Shown one piece after another: positions 25,209-39,200 of a DNA stretch of 64,000 nt. The stretch comes from Pardosa pseudoannulata (lineage: Eukaryota; Arthropoda; Arachnida; Araneae; Lycosidae). The position numbers were made by a program, and so were the translations under genes. The stretch lies in assembly GCA_032207245.1 (NCBI GenBank), contig CM063502.1, positions 72,893,616 to 72,957,615 of the forward strand. Direction: 5' to 3'. How positions within the stretch are numbered: position 1 is the first letter of the stretch; each line of letters starts with the position of its first letter. Below the pieces are notes generated by a model that was given only the letters and a program-made list of their open reading frames with translations, made no database searches and was not told where the DNA came from.

Positions 25209-25277
<69 letters not shown>
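25209..25277. repeat. (TA)n microsatellite
   Basis: An uninterrupted TA dinucleotide tract of about 34 units. Frames read through it on both strands encode only alternating Tyr and Ile and are artefacts. Confidence 0.99.
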
Positions 25278-25280
<3 letters not shown>

Positions 25281-28200
25281 ATTAAATTTCATTTGAACAT
25301 ATTGAGAAGTTTTGATACACACTTATTTAAGCCATTTCCTTCAGTGCATTTCTAAGAGGAAAAGTAATATTAACTTTTCTTAAAATTCTATTTGAATAAG
25401 AGACTCCTTTAAAAAATTGTACTTTATGTTTGGAAATGTAGGCAATATTAAATTATACCTTTTTCTGTAAATTTATTAAATTAATTCAAAACTAACCAAG
25501 TTAAAAGAACGTTTATGCATTATCAACTATGTAACATCTGAAGATTTGAATCTCAAAGGAATGTTTGTAAGCGATGAAAAGTAATTAATTGAAGCTTAAT
25601 AAAAGGCAATCGCATTATTTGCAATCCGTTTTCTATCCATCTTACTTAATGGGGGCTCTAGTTTCCATTTTGCTTGTTATAAGAGACTTTAGTAAGATTT
25701 TCTCACTCAGAAAGAAACTTTTATGCAAAAACAATAAAATTTGATAAGGAGAACTGTACTTTTTTTTCATTCGGCAAAAATTTATTTCAAGATTGTATTC
25801 TTTCGACAACCTAATTAGCTAAATCATGAGTTCGAATCAATAAACTGAATAAAACAAAACTTACTGAAAAAAGTTGATTTTGAATATTTCACACCCGTTA
25901 AAGCTTTCGTATTTGAATAAAAATGTTTTTATTTTATATCCTTAAGGTATAACTGAATCAAATGAAAAGAGATTAAAGTTTTGTCGTGAAATATTTCTTT
26001 TTTTTTTGTAAACTAAAAATAAATCAAATGTAAGATTTATTTCTGATCTGCTTAAAAATATTTTTATGCTTTCTATATTTAGATCTAAATATACAATCAA
26101 AACTATTTTTTGTAAAAAGCATACCTCTATCGTTCTTATATGAAACTTTTTCTCTTCGGTGAAATTTTTGCACATTTTCGAGAAAATTTTAACATAAATT
26201 TTATATGAGATGTAAAATGTTTAAGACGTAAATACACATTTTTATGATTAAAAATGTCTTATTTAAATATGGGTGGTCATTTCATCTGGTTTATGATTTT
26301 GACCAAGGAGGAAAACCATAGTCTGCTTAAGACTTTGTCTTTTAAATATTGGAAGTCATTTGGCTAGATGTCGTGTTTGGTTCTTGACCGAATACAATAT
26401 TGTTTTATTAATATTATTTTTAATAGTTTAAAAAGATGCGTGTTCATAAAAATAAACAAGATCCATAAGTGAATACTTTTAAAATTTCAAGGAATATATA
26501 TTTTATTGTACTTATGTTGCATGGTAGTAAATTTCTAATTTTCACTAATAACCCACATCAATCTGATACTAACCGAAATTCCCAAAACATTGACACATAA
26601 ATAGTCAGTATTTAGATCCAAATTGAGGATTTAAGCATATGAGTTGGTATTTCCTTCAAATGTTTAGAACCTTTTACACTTTTACATAATATTTCAAAAT
26701 TTTGCGTACTTTTTACTTCGCATTTCTGCTGTTTTATCCTTCTTGACTTGAATGAAATGTGGCTTGTGCAAAAGCAATTTTACGAGGTTCAAAACAGGTT
26801 CAACTAGATAAAAATGTCACAAGTTACTTCGTGGTATTAGATTATTCTTTAATACAACAAAAGTTTAGGCATTAACAGAGAAATTCTAAGGAGAGGATAT
26901 GCTGTTGTCACGTACATAGACATTAAATAAAAAAAAATCATAAACTTGATATGAAAGTTGAGAACTAAAATCTCTCAAGAATGCATATCAATGCTGAAAA
27001 GATTTTTATCAGAAATATGACTATTTTTTTTTTTTGTATTAACAAGCTCCAAACACTTACTGGGAGTACACTACCTTTGAATATGTTTCTACATCAGAAC
27101 CAAATATGAAACTGACCATTCATTCCCATATTTTTCCGTTATGCTAGCCTTGTAAGTTACAACACCTGTTTTCAAATTTTTTGCAGACAGTTGGTATTGT
27201 TCTTTTTGTTTGACCTCTCTGTTTAAGAGTAAAGCTTAGGAAACAAAACAATTGCGCTGATCATTTTCTACACATATTTAATACTACTACTATACATATT
27301 TAATAAATTCAATGTGCATTTTCGTATCGTAGAATGTACGCCATTCACAAACTGTACAAAGCTCGAATGAAGAAAGTGTATATAAATGCGTGATATGAAA
27401 GCCACTAAAAACGACTTATAAACACTTTCCTGATAAAATCAAAAGAAGAATACAGATATCAATAGTTAAATGTCTCAAGATTTATCCATCTATAGTAAAT
27501 AAAGTATAATATAATACATGAGTTTTCATATTTGCTTCGTGTGTTTGTATTCAGCTAATGGTGAATAGCATTACTTGATTTACCTCACTATATGATACAA
27601 GACGATATTTGACTTTGAGATAAACCATTTACATCATGCAAGATAAACTGTCTACTTAACTTGACAGCTTTATTTAAGCACATAGTTTGTAAGTGTAAAC
27701 TCGGTATTAGGCCGATTTATAATCCCAATTTTTTCAACAGTAATGCAAGAGTTTCATCTATGGTTTGATTTAAAAATTTGTAAGAGAAAATATGGTAATA
27801 ATTATATGATTAGTATCCTCATTAAATTCCTTTAAACGTTCCTTCGCATTAAAATAGTTTTTAATGATATGATTCATCAAGGGTATCAGTAAATACGACC
27901 AAAGATTCCGTCTGTAGCCAATCCTCTACTACGACTCTATGTATATTTAAGAAATCCAAATCGCTTTTTAGAGCTTCATTTTTGTCTGTCGGTTTGACAT
28001 TCATCGCTGACGTGGATTTTCTTTGCAATTTAGAATAAGTTTTAAACATTTAAATAACGTTGTTGCTTATCAGTTAAGGTTTGATCATACAACGGAACTG
28101 GATTTGTTGACGATTTTATTATAGGAGCACTATATAGGTGGAGCACAAACAGACATAACAGTTCCCCATAATTTAGAAGCAGGGATCAAGTAGAAAATTA

Positions 28201-28469
28201 CTAAGCTGGTCTGTGAAATCTAGAGGTGTCTTTAAGATAAAAGTCCCACTTTAATTTCCTTTTTTTATAGAAAAAATTATAAAATGCAACATACCAATGA
28301 AAATTCAAAATATATAATACAATAAAATCTTCAAATTAGAAAAATAAACTCGATCGAACAAACTATTGGTAAATTGGAATGTTGACATTTCCCTCCAAAT
28401 TTTTTAATCAAAATTTTGTGGAAAAATAAAGGGATTACTCTCATTTTGTGTACCTTCATTTTGGAGTCA
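25278..28469. other. A+T-rich non-coding stretch
   Basis: No gene, RNA or transposon could be supported. A minus-strand frame at 27861-28049 (VEDWLQTESL) vaguely recalls the linker of pogo-type transposases but is too short to call. Confidence 0.55.
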
Positions 28470-28600
28470 CACTTGAAAAATCCAGCGCTTCTGGCATTTA
28501 TCCTACTTGGACATTTTGAGCGTTTTGATACTATAAATCATAACACTTTATTTATGAATTTGTGCATTAGACAAACCAACAAAATCTTGTTGCATTCACA
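28470..28600 (+). pseudogene. possible non-LTR reverse transcriptase fragment
   Basis: The plus strand reads LLAFILLGHFERFDTINHNTL, which resembles reverse transcriptase motif A of CR1 or L2-like LINEs (x-F-D-T-V-N-H-x-I-L-L). Sequence after it remains open to 28694 but does not show motif B or the Y-x-D-D box. It is either a short decayed relic or a chance resemblance. Confidence 0.4.
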
Positions 28601-31600
28601 ATCATTATGGGCTATTACTATCTCACTACAATCATACTTCATGTGTGAAATCAAATTTAATCTGTGGATGCTGGTACAATTAACCTTCATGTAGGAAAGT
28701 TTATCTAGGCATCCCAAAATACATAGCTTTCTACCTCTGGAATAAGTATATGTACTAAAAGCTATAATTTTATTAGAGGAAGTCTCAGAACTCATAATTT
28801 TTTATTATTGTTAATTCTTACGAGTGAGGAAATCTACCATATAATTTAACACCGCACAATACTAAGTGTTTTGGACTAGAGCATAGGTATTTACAGAGTA
28901 TTTTGTGTCACTTAAAATTATAAAGAAAAATTTAGATTAAATTTAGTTTCCATAATACAGTATCTAATTGGTTTATAAAATCTAAGTCTAGTTTGTGGGA
29001 AATCGAGTATTCGATGATTGGTACATCTGATAGATGCAATTTATCTCATCTATAGTCTGTATGAATAAAGTTTCAAAAGTATTGATGCTTAATCACTCAA
29101 ACAGACCACTAGAGTAGCAAATTTAAAACTCTAAAATTGATATGCTGGTAAATTGGTAATATTGTTAACAATCAATTACCAATCCTACGGCTATGAGGCC
29201 ATCCAAACTTGTACCGGCGGTGGTGGATAGAACGCAAATATTGGGCCACCCCACCTGGCCAGCCCGTCGAGGTGCTACTGGCGAGCGAACACAGCAAAGT
29301 AGAGGTAGGCAGAGAAATTTGGAAAACTAATGGATGCTCTAGTGTATTCTATTCGTTTACCTCTATTTAGACCTATATTCGTTGTTTCGAGTTTAAGAAG
29401 ATAATGAGACCATCGGTCAAAATACGAGCAAGGGTATTTTTCTGTTTCAAAGGCTAGACATGAGCCAACAAATCATGCAGAATAATTATTATTTGTGTTT
29501 AACGTCATCTTGAAACACGTTTGGTCAAAAGAAAGAACAAATAGATTAACTCTGCGCTTCATCAGCTAATCAGCTGGTTCCACTTTTGACTCATCTGCCA
29601 TTTCCTGAACCACCGTAAAATCATGATATTGAAAAGGATGACTCTAAAGGAGGGAATAATCTAGCTTACAAGTGAATGGAATTCACCAGAAAGACTAAAT
29701 ATACATTTTGTGTACGTGTCGTTAGAGTACAGAAAAGTTACTCAGATCAATTAAAAAATCTATAGAAAAAATGCGTTTTTAAAGTTATTACATTACATAA
29801 GCATAAATGTTAATTTGTTTAGCAAGATAAAATACAGTCTTGATCTAGTTTTCTTTTACTAGTTAGTAAGGACAGAATATGTAATATTTTATTATGATAC
29901 GTATAATGAACATTCTAATGAGAAACAATGAAAGATTTTTTTTATTACATTAAAATTTTCTGAAGTAATTATACTTATTTTTAAATGCATTTTTATTAAA
30001 TAGTAAGTTTTTAGAGAGTTAAAAAATGCCTTCTTCTCAACAGAGTTTTTTAATGTTTGCTTATTTTCTTTTCTTTAAGTTTTTATCTCCTATTTAAAAT
30101 TACATCATTTTAAAATAATATGTGTATTTTAGGAAGTTATAAAAAATGACAGTAAATTTTTTAAACTTTATCTGAATTTTGTAAATGCCTACGTTGGTAG
30201 CACATATTTAGAAATATTTAGGAAAATTCCTTAAATAAACATTTTCTTTTATTGTAAGTTGAGAAAACCTGCCATGAATATATATGTCTAGTATTAACAA
30301 TACTTTTATAAGTTAACAACGATTTATTTTTTTATGAATTGTATGCAAGAATCTATCAAAATTTTACACCTATGTCAGAAGTGTGTACTCAGTTTAATCC
30401 AATTTATTTGCATTCTCTTTATAATATATGTAATTTTAAGACATATATGCATTAAATGTACTAGTAAATTTCTAATATTCAGAAACTTCAATGAAATATA
30501 TCATGTGTTTTTATAGAAAGTACTGAATTTATAGCTATGGTTGTAATTTCATTTAATACTGATATCTATATAAATATTAAATTAGGGTATACAACTTTTC
30601 TTGTTCCCCAATGTATAGTCAAACATGTGCTGAACCTTTTGATTTAAATTAAATGCAGTATCATGAAAGTATATTTTATCAATCAAATTTTACTTGGATA
30701 ATAAAAATATTTGTTTAGAAATTACATTTGAACGTTTTAGATTAAAATGAATGAAAATAGATATTTTTTATTCTACATTTAATTTTCTCAGTAATTACAA
30801 ATTAAGCTTTTCTTGATTTTTAAAAAGCTATTTTATTTTTCAATGTCTTTTTCTTTTATTCTTGATAATTTTTGAATGTTTAAATTTAACTTAAAATTAC
30901 TTTCACTTAAAATTTTAAATTAGTTTCGAGTGCAGTAACCATTTATCATATAATTGTTTCTTGTTAAATTAGTTATCGCAAATTTTCAGATGCAGGTAAT
31001 AGTCCTAAACAAACCGAATTATGCACTAAAATCATAATATTTACTCTTAACATCAAAGTTTCTACATCAACAAACCTTTCTGTTTCATCGACACCATATT
31101 ATATTATAAAATCTTTAAGTACAGTTTTAGCCTCCTATGTAAACATTTTGGAAGTAGAACTGATATCAGGGATTTAAATATAGTGATATTATTAATGTAT
31201 ATTATCGAATCTAGATTATCAGAGGTATTGTAAAGCAATTGAGTAATACTCCATGTTGGTTACTCTATCTGTTTGCTTCTATCTGTTTGCAACTCATTAT
31301 GCATTTCTAGTTCAATCAAAGGGAAAAATATCTACTTGATTATTGTTAGACTCAAATTATTTATGTATAAGAATACTAGCAAAATAATAGTTAAGAAATA
31401 TAAAAAGGATATAAAAACGAAAAACTGAATACTTGAAAATACAATTCTCGACGTCAATAATATTGCCATTAATTTATGCTTTTATCCATTGTTAGAATAT
31501 AATAATAATTAATTTTTATTTTTATTACAATTAGAGAAAAACCCTATAATTTAGACCTGTAAAAGGTGGTTCAGATATTTCCTATACTAGTATTCTTTTC

Positions 31601-34600
31601 GAGAAATAACCCAAGTATGTTATTTTAACTATCATATAAATAAAAATAAAGCGTACTTAGAGTAATAAGACTTTTTTCTGCAAAATAAAATAATAAAATA
31701 TTTTTCTAACTCTCTCGCAAAATAACTTTTTTATTTTATTTAAGTAAATCGTTTATTTTTTTATATTCTATAAATATGCTTCATACCCGATTATTACATA
31801 AAAATCTTTTGAAAATTTTTATCTAACAAAGTTTTGCTATCAATTAGGATATTTTAACTAATATTAAATAAACACAACAAAATTTCGCCATAAGTAAAAG
31901 AAATCCCAAATATCCTATTTGAAAAAGTACATTTTAACTGGATTATAATTTCAAGCAAAATTTGTGTCAGCAAGTTTTATAAGCTACGTTGACTTTTATT
32001 CAGACCATGTTATTACATTTATAATGAAAACTTACTGCTGGTAAGCAAGTCCTTTAAATATTTTAAAATACAGCAGTTTAAACACATAAATAAAATTGTG
32101 TTATATTTGCCACTGTAAGACAAAGAGAGATAAAAGCAGCTATGACTCTTATTTTCATTTAATGATGAATATCTTTATCTAATTATTCAAATAATTTTAT
32201 TTATTCTAAAAACATTTATAATAAATATAAATTGAAGTTATTTAGAGCATAAAGTTTGTGACACAATCCGATTTGAGAGAACTCATCGTACATTAAGGGA
32301 TTACACAACTGATTTTACAAAATTGAAACAATCATCAATTTACTACAGTGTTTTTGGTTTTCAAAGCATTTAAAAACTAACATATTTTTAAATATGTAAG
32401 AATGACACAGATATAGGAAGGTAAATGTAATACATTTGAAAAAGGAAGAAATATGTTGTAGGATATTTCGAGAGGAAAAGTTATGAATGTACAAATAAGA
32501 TAATTTTAAAAAGTATTTTCCATGTTGAATTATTTTAGTTTTGTCTAAAGTCGGGGAATTACAAAAAGATATCTTTTCAGTAAGAAAAAATTCATACGCA
32601 TTTGAATTAGTAAACTCAAAGAATTACATAGACTAATTAATACAAAATGTCTTTCAGACGTAAGAAGGTGAACATTTAGAAAAGGTTTTTTAACCATATA
32701 AGACCATACGATCCACAACGACCTGCGCAGATGCTTTGACTATAAAAAGCCATGGAGGGATGATAAATTTTTCACCTCAAGGAAACATCTCAGCTTCGGG
32801 ATCATGCCTGATATAAGCGGCTAAAACTTATATAAAATTTATTAAATATATACTATTTCCATATCAAAGTTGACGCAGCAACATTCAAAAATAAAATACA
32901 TATAATGATTATAAAGTAATTTCAAACAATTTCTTCCTTTTACATTGTGATAAAAACGCTATTTTTTAAAAATTACAACATATATAATAATTCTTATTTT
33001 AAAAATGGTCTATGTATGTAGTATGTACTATGTATAGTATATTTACAATAAAACAGAAAGTTTTTAATTGAAAATCACAAAAATAATTATAACTAAAAAT
33101 AAACACTATATAATTTTAAAACTTTACTTTGATTAAAAAAAATTATAATATAGAGAAGATTAGAATTTGAGATTTTAAAATAATAATATATTTTCTCATT
33201 AAAATGAATGCGAGATAAAGTTACTTAGGTTAGTTATGTCCAGCATAACGTCATGAAATTATTTGATTATCTACAAAAATATACATATCACAAAATAGTT
33301 CATACAAAAATATTTATATAAGCGCATCAGTATTAACTAATTTAAAAAAAAGGTTTCTGTTAAGTATAAGATAAGCGATATTGGAAAAATGCAAATTCAG
33401 CAAGGGAATGAAGCTGAGTAAAATAGTGAACATTAAATAGAAAATAAAAATAAAGAAGAATCAGTAGACTATATATCTGCCATCATTGGCTGATTTTTTT
33501 TCTTTAATCCTTTCAGAATATTTCCTTTTAGTTTTACCCTGATTATTCCCTTCTTTCCTCTAGGGTATTACCAAAATATAGACAACGTGTAGGTATCACT
33601 AACAGCCCAAATTTGTATTAGATATCCTGTCGACGTCTACAATGACCTTTCGACGTTCATATGACATACCGGAAGTCCATTGCATGGTGAAATAAAATTG
33701 TGTGTTCTTAGGAATGCTGCAGTCTCGGTTTAACGTAGACGGGGAATTAAATGTTTAATCCACCTAAGATAAAAAAGAAATTTTAAAACTAATTTGTTTT
33801 CTTTTTAGACAACTAGCATCAAGAGGTATACATGTATATAAAAGTAGTACAGAAATTTGAGGTAAAACATGAAATATTTTAGTATAATTATTTATATTTG
33901 TAAAAGCTTGTTATACTTAATATGGTTCATTTGTATTTATAAAATAAAATTTAGATTTTAGAATAAAACAGTTATTATCATAAACATTCGTGAAACATAT
34001 TTAATAAAGTCTATTGATAGACTATTGTACTAATCATAAATTTCACTACATTAATTACGCATATTAAAAGTCATCTATCATTATGACGATTATATTTTAT
34101 GTTCATTTTATTAAAGCATAAACACACCTCATTAGTTCCATTTTGAAATATTTTATTGAGAATCTGCTTTATAGAGTTTGTTATTTCTATCCTTTTATAT
34201 AAGGCATTTATTTTGAAAATTTTTCTCTGCGCTTCAGATAATTCAATAATGTCAAAAGCATTCATTTATTTTCAATTCTATAATCTATATTTTTAGATAT
34301 TATCCTGAGTGCTTAACACATAATCGATTAATGCAGGTAGCTGAAGTATATTAAGATTTATGAATTCTTTTATCGATACAAACATTGAACCGCTTTTAAA
34401 ATTGCAGCCTTGTTGCAAAAGAATAACTGAAGTTTAAGAGTTTAAAAAATTAAATGCATTGATCAAGTTTTTTAAACTGTCAATACATTTATTGAAAATA
34501 AAACTATAATTTCTGAATTTTAACTTTTAAAATTAGATGTAATATGTATCTATCTGCCTTTGGAAAGAATTTAAGAGGAATTGCACATTAACATATATTT

Positions 34601-35288
34601 GAGATTATAAATAATTATATGTCAATGTTTATATTTTAAAGTTTTACTACAGTTTTCAAAGTACTTTAAAAACTAAAATCATTCAGGGTTCATTTCACCA
34701 TTTACTACTTTTTTATATATATTCTACCCCAAAATAAGAACATTTCCAATAAATACTTTTATACTCAGATCTATTATACTTAAAGATGTTATTAAATTTT
34801 AATTGATTCTAAGTGACATCCTAAATTTCTGGTAAAAATGTTATGCAATATATGTAATACTATAATTTAAAGCTATTAATAATGATTTTTTTCAGGGAAT
34901 TTTGCATTAAAATGACTCTTAGCAAACGGCCTTAAAAATGAAAAACAATAAAATGCTGGAAGAAATACAAAATTGTAGATTGGGAAAAGTGGAGAAATCT
35001 TAAGAGTAAAAAAAAACATTAAGATTCATTATTAATTTTTGTAAATGTCAACATTTTACATCGGCCTCTATCATTTGTTGATAGTAATAAAAAATTTAAC
35101 TAACTGTGTCCGTGTGTTGGAATCCTGATAAAGGCATAATTGTTAATAGCTATACGGAATTTGTCTTAAACAAAATGACTCACTCTTGTTAGCTCTCGTG
35201 CAGCAGAAAATAAACTGTAGTTCCGCAAATTAAACTAAACACCCAAATAAGCATTCAGTTGATAGAATTACTGAATTTAATCATTTAT
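28601..35288. other. long non-coding stretch with a nested palindrome
   Basis: About 6.7 kb without recognisable genes. A nested inverted repeat lies at 29152-29183: ATTGGTAAT and ATTACCAAT enclose the palindrome ATTGTTAACAAT. It is followed by an unusually G+C-rich patch (about 29185-29310) of unknown origin. Other less A+T-rich patches occur at 32700-32820 and 33580-33740, with no identified content. Confidence 0.5.
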
Positions 35289-36280
35289 GCTAACCCTTAT
35301 TTATATCTTAATAAAAATGTTTTTTCCACATTGTTAGAATTTTCTAGGGAAAAGTAAAAGAAATGAAAAAAATGGAGAATATCAGGTAATTTTTGCTTTT
35401 TTTTAGCATGCAAAATAATTTTAAAAACCTGAAACTGTATTTGTAAAATTACAACTGCTAACCCTTATTTACATCTTAATGAAAATGTTTTTTCCACATT
35501 GTTAGAATTTTCTAGGAAAAAGTAAGAGAAATGAAAAATAGAGACTATCAGGTAATATTTGCTTTTTTTTAGCATGCAAAATAATTTTAAAAACCTGAAA
35601 CTGTATTTGTAAAATTACAATTGCTAACCCTTATTTACATCTTAATGAAAATGTTTTTTAAACATTGTTAGAATTTTCTGGGGAAAAGTAAGAGAAATGA
35701 AAAAAATGGAGAATATCAGGTAATTTTTGCTTTTTTTAGCATGCAAAATAATTTTAAAAACCTGAAACTGTATTTGTAAAATTACAACTGCTAACCCTTA
35801 TTTACATCTTAATGAAAATGTTTTTCCACATTGTTAGAATTTTCTAGGAAAAAGTAAGAGAAATGAAAAATAGAGACTATCAGGTAATATTTGCTTTTTT
35901 TAGCATGCAAAATAATTTTAAAAACCTGAAACTGTATTTGTAAAACTACAATTGCTAACCCTTATTTACATCTTAATGAAAATGTTTTTTCCACATTGTT
36001 AGAATTTTCTAGGAAAAAGTAAGAGAAATGAAAAATAGAGACTAACAGGTAATATTTGCTTTTTTTAGCATGCAAAATAATTTTAAAAACCGGAAACTGT
36101 ATTTGTAAAATTACAATTGCTAACCCTTATTTACATCTTAATGAAACTGTTTTTTCCACATTGTTAGAATTTTCTAAGGAAAAGTAAGAGAAATGAAAAA
36201 AATGGAGAATGTCAGGTAATTTTTGCTTTTTTTAGCATGCAAAATAATTTTAAAAACCGGAAACTGTATTTGTAAAATTA
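35289..36280. repeat. six-copy tandem repeat, about 166-bp unit
   Basis: Units start with GCTAACCCTTATTTA at 35289, 35457, 35623, 35790, 35954 and 36119, giving lengths 168, 166, 167, 164 and 165. The last copy ends near 36280. Each unit carries CACATTGTTAGAATTTTCT, then a purine-rich part, TCAGGTAAT, a T run, TAGCATGCAAAATAATTTT and GAAACTGTATTTGTAAAA. Two subtypes exist: GGAGAATATCAGGTAATTT (copies 1, 3, 6) and AGAGACTATCAGGTAATAT (copies 2, 4, 5), so copies 1-4 form two dimers of about 333 bp. Divergence is low. It is a minisatellite- or satellite-like array in otherwise single-copy DNA. Confidence 0.98.
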
Positions 36281-39200
36281 AATGTCAGACTCCCATCGAC
36301 TGATTAAAAATTTATGCTTTTCTCTTGTTAAAGAAAAACAGTAGAGCTTATCTTACGAAACTTTCTATACTTGTTTAGCCGTCTAATATTAGATTAACTG
36401 AATTTACAAAGGCATTTTTTAGAAAAATGCAAAACAAGATAGTCAATGAACTAAAATTGAAATTTGTTAGAAAAGCTTTAAACTAAAATAAGAATGGATT
36501 ACCAGAACCTTGCGTTAGAAAACTACTAACTAGAGGAATTAATAAAACTGGAAATCAATAGATTGGTGTTATAAATAAACTGCTGATTAGCACATGGGCG
36601 CAGGTGTCTCTACGAGTGTCCAATTAGCATTTAAACACTGGTCTAGACTGTTCTGAACGGTATATGGTCAAATCTTTGAGGAAGTAAATAGTTCCTGTAT
36701 CTAAAAATAAATAATCTGCTCTCCTGTATTCTAAGCATCCTGTGTATCACGATTTAGAGATGTTTATAACATTATATCTTGTGATAAATATGTTATGTTT
36801 CTACAGTTTTACGGATTTATTGTTAAAGAACGTAAAATGCCACAGTAGACTATCATAAAGGATATGCTTGAGGAAGTGTTTAAAACCGTCGAATTATGTC
36901 CTTTAGAAAAATAAGTAGCACAACTTGAGTTTTCCAATTAAAAGTATTGTGAGTTAAAATATATATATATTATACAGACATAAGGATAAACTGTATAATT
37001 GCCAAAGCTGTAAAAAACATTGTTTGTTTGCCTTAAATTTTTTTATCTTCTATCAGTTTTTGGGGACAAATAAATTCACATTACCTGAGTCAGGCCGTGG
37101 TATGAGTTATATAGAATTTTCAAAGTTATTACTTTGTGTATAATTTTGAGATAATATGATCTATTTGCCAGCAAGTTAAATTAATTAAAATTCTTTATTT
37201 TAATTATTTTTATTACACTGAGAAATGAGAGCATTATATACCCTCTTATAAAAAACGGGACTCGTCGGAGGAAAGAATATTGCGCCACTCATTTCTTCCA
37301 TACTCCACTTGCTCTGCCGCTCAAAAGTTATTGCGCGACGGTGCATTGCTCTAAACGTAACACATACCAATGGTCAGCAAGTGATCTACGTCGTAGACTG
37401 AGCTTATTTTGAACAGTTTTAGTGAAAATTATGTTACAAGTAGCCGAGTAAATGTGTCTTTGAAGTAAAATGGCATTCATATTTTGGTGTCTCCGAGCAT
37501 TTATTGCAATATATTGATCTTTATTGGGTGTTGTCGCGCGTCAGCAACCTTGTCCTAAACTTCGGTCTGAATTTCCAGTCTCTAAAAAGCGATTTCAGAT
37601 CCCAGAAATTACTTTTTGGAAAACACCAGTTGCTTCTGGTACTTTTCTTTATGTTTGCTCCTACCGCACAAACTGACTAACAACTCTTTAAGCTTCTGTC
37701 TACGTTAAATGACTTTAGTGAGATATGGCATTCATGTACTGAATGTTGATCGTTCTTTTCCACTTTTAATTTCATTAACTTGAAAGCTAAATTTTATCTG
37801 CTTAAACTTCGTTTTCTAAGTCAAATTCAAAATTTGCCAATTCCGAAGTTTAATGACTTGAAAAGTGTACTAAGACTATCTTCTTCCATTGTTCTAAAAA
37901 AGTATACTGTTATTTTATATAAAATTTACAATATATTTTAATTTGTTTAAGTAGTGTTTTTAATGTTTAGAATTTTATTAAAATTATACCTTCTACTCAT
38001 ATAAAATATCCAGTAAAGTTTCATTAAGTATTTACATTATTAAATCTTTCATTTTGTACATAAACCATTATTATAATAATTTGTACCTAAAAAATTTTTT
38101 TCGACTTCTTTCAATATAAAGAGTCATTTCATATAACATTTATTTGCAAAATAGCAAAAAAGCTTTAAGATAAGTTTTAGAATTTTCATACTGAATACTT
38201 TTGAATTGCTAGTAAAATAAAATTATCTTCTGTCACATATAAAAACTGCAGCTATTATAAAAGATAAACAGACATAATAAACTATTTGAGATATTTGAAC
38301 AATAGAGTTTGTTATGTACTGCAATTTCAGTGTTACGCTAAAGTAATTCATTCAAATAAATATCTGTAAACTGGATATACGTTAAAATCATACCATCAAC
38401 AAAGATGTTTACTAATATAAACATGCGTCATATCTTTAGGGAACTTCTCCGAAAGGAATGTCAACAGAAATCAATGATGGATACAATTTTCTGAATCTAC
38501 TCTTGCGAATATATTTGATGTGAATCATGGATGCTTGATAACCATTGAAAAGTCTATTGACTGTGTATTGGCATTATGTGATCTTTAAAATCCTAGAAAA
38601 ATAATATATGTATCGAGATAACTTTTTTAATATTACGTAAACAGAGCTTTACATATATATTTATTATTATTAAACATCATCTTCTTCAAACTATGAGTGC
38701 ACTTTTTGTATATATTTCTAGTTTTCTTATTTGTAGAAAAAAAGTAGTAACACTGGCTAAACAATAGTTTTCTTATAAAGCACTTATAAGAATTCATTTT
38801 TACTATCCACATTAAGCCTCTTCTTTTTCATGTTATTCCCTCTTAAGGAATAGGCATACGTTAGAAACATTTTTGAAAGCTATTATATTATATTATTATA
38901 CTATTAATGTAATTAATTAAAATATGGCAAAATATCAATCGTTACAAAAAATTATCTTTAACAAAAAATTATCTTATGTTATTTTTATATGTGCCTTATT
39001 TTCTAATACTTAAATTATTCTTAATTTTATTGATCATTTCTTAAAAAATTTATTTTCAACAAATTTGGGAATTATTTTTTTGATTTACTAAATAGCTTAT
39101 CCATTTATATAAAATGTTTCTTCCCGGCAGTACATGGAGTTTTTACAAAAATATTTTATCTTTTCTAAAATTAAACTGAATTAAAATTATCCAAAGTTAA

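Noticed and set aside
25113..25355. Frames reading Tyr-Ile repeats on both strands
   Set aside because: They arise only from the (TA)n tract. The same holds for the frames at 43286, 51278, 51659, 51723 and 51759.
27861..28049. Minus-strand frame with VEDWLQ, thought of as a pogo/Tigger linker
   Set aside because: Only a few residues fit and none of the catalytic or DNA-binding motifs are nearby.
35289..36280. Possible CRISPR array because of regular repeats
   Set aside because: Units are contiguous tandem repeats of about 166 bp without distinct spacers, in eukaryotic DNA.
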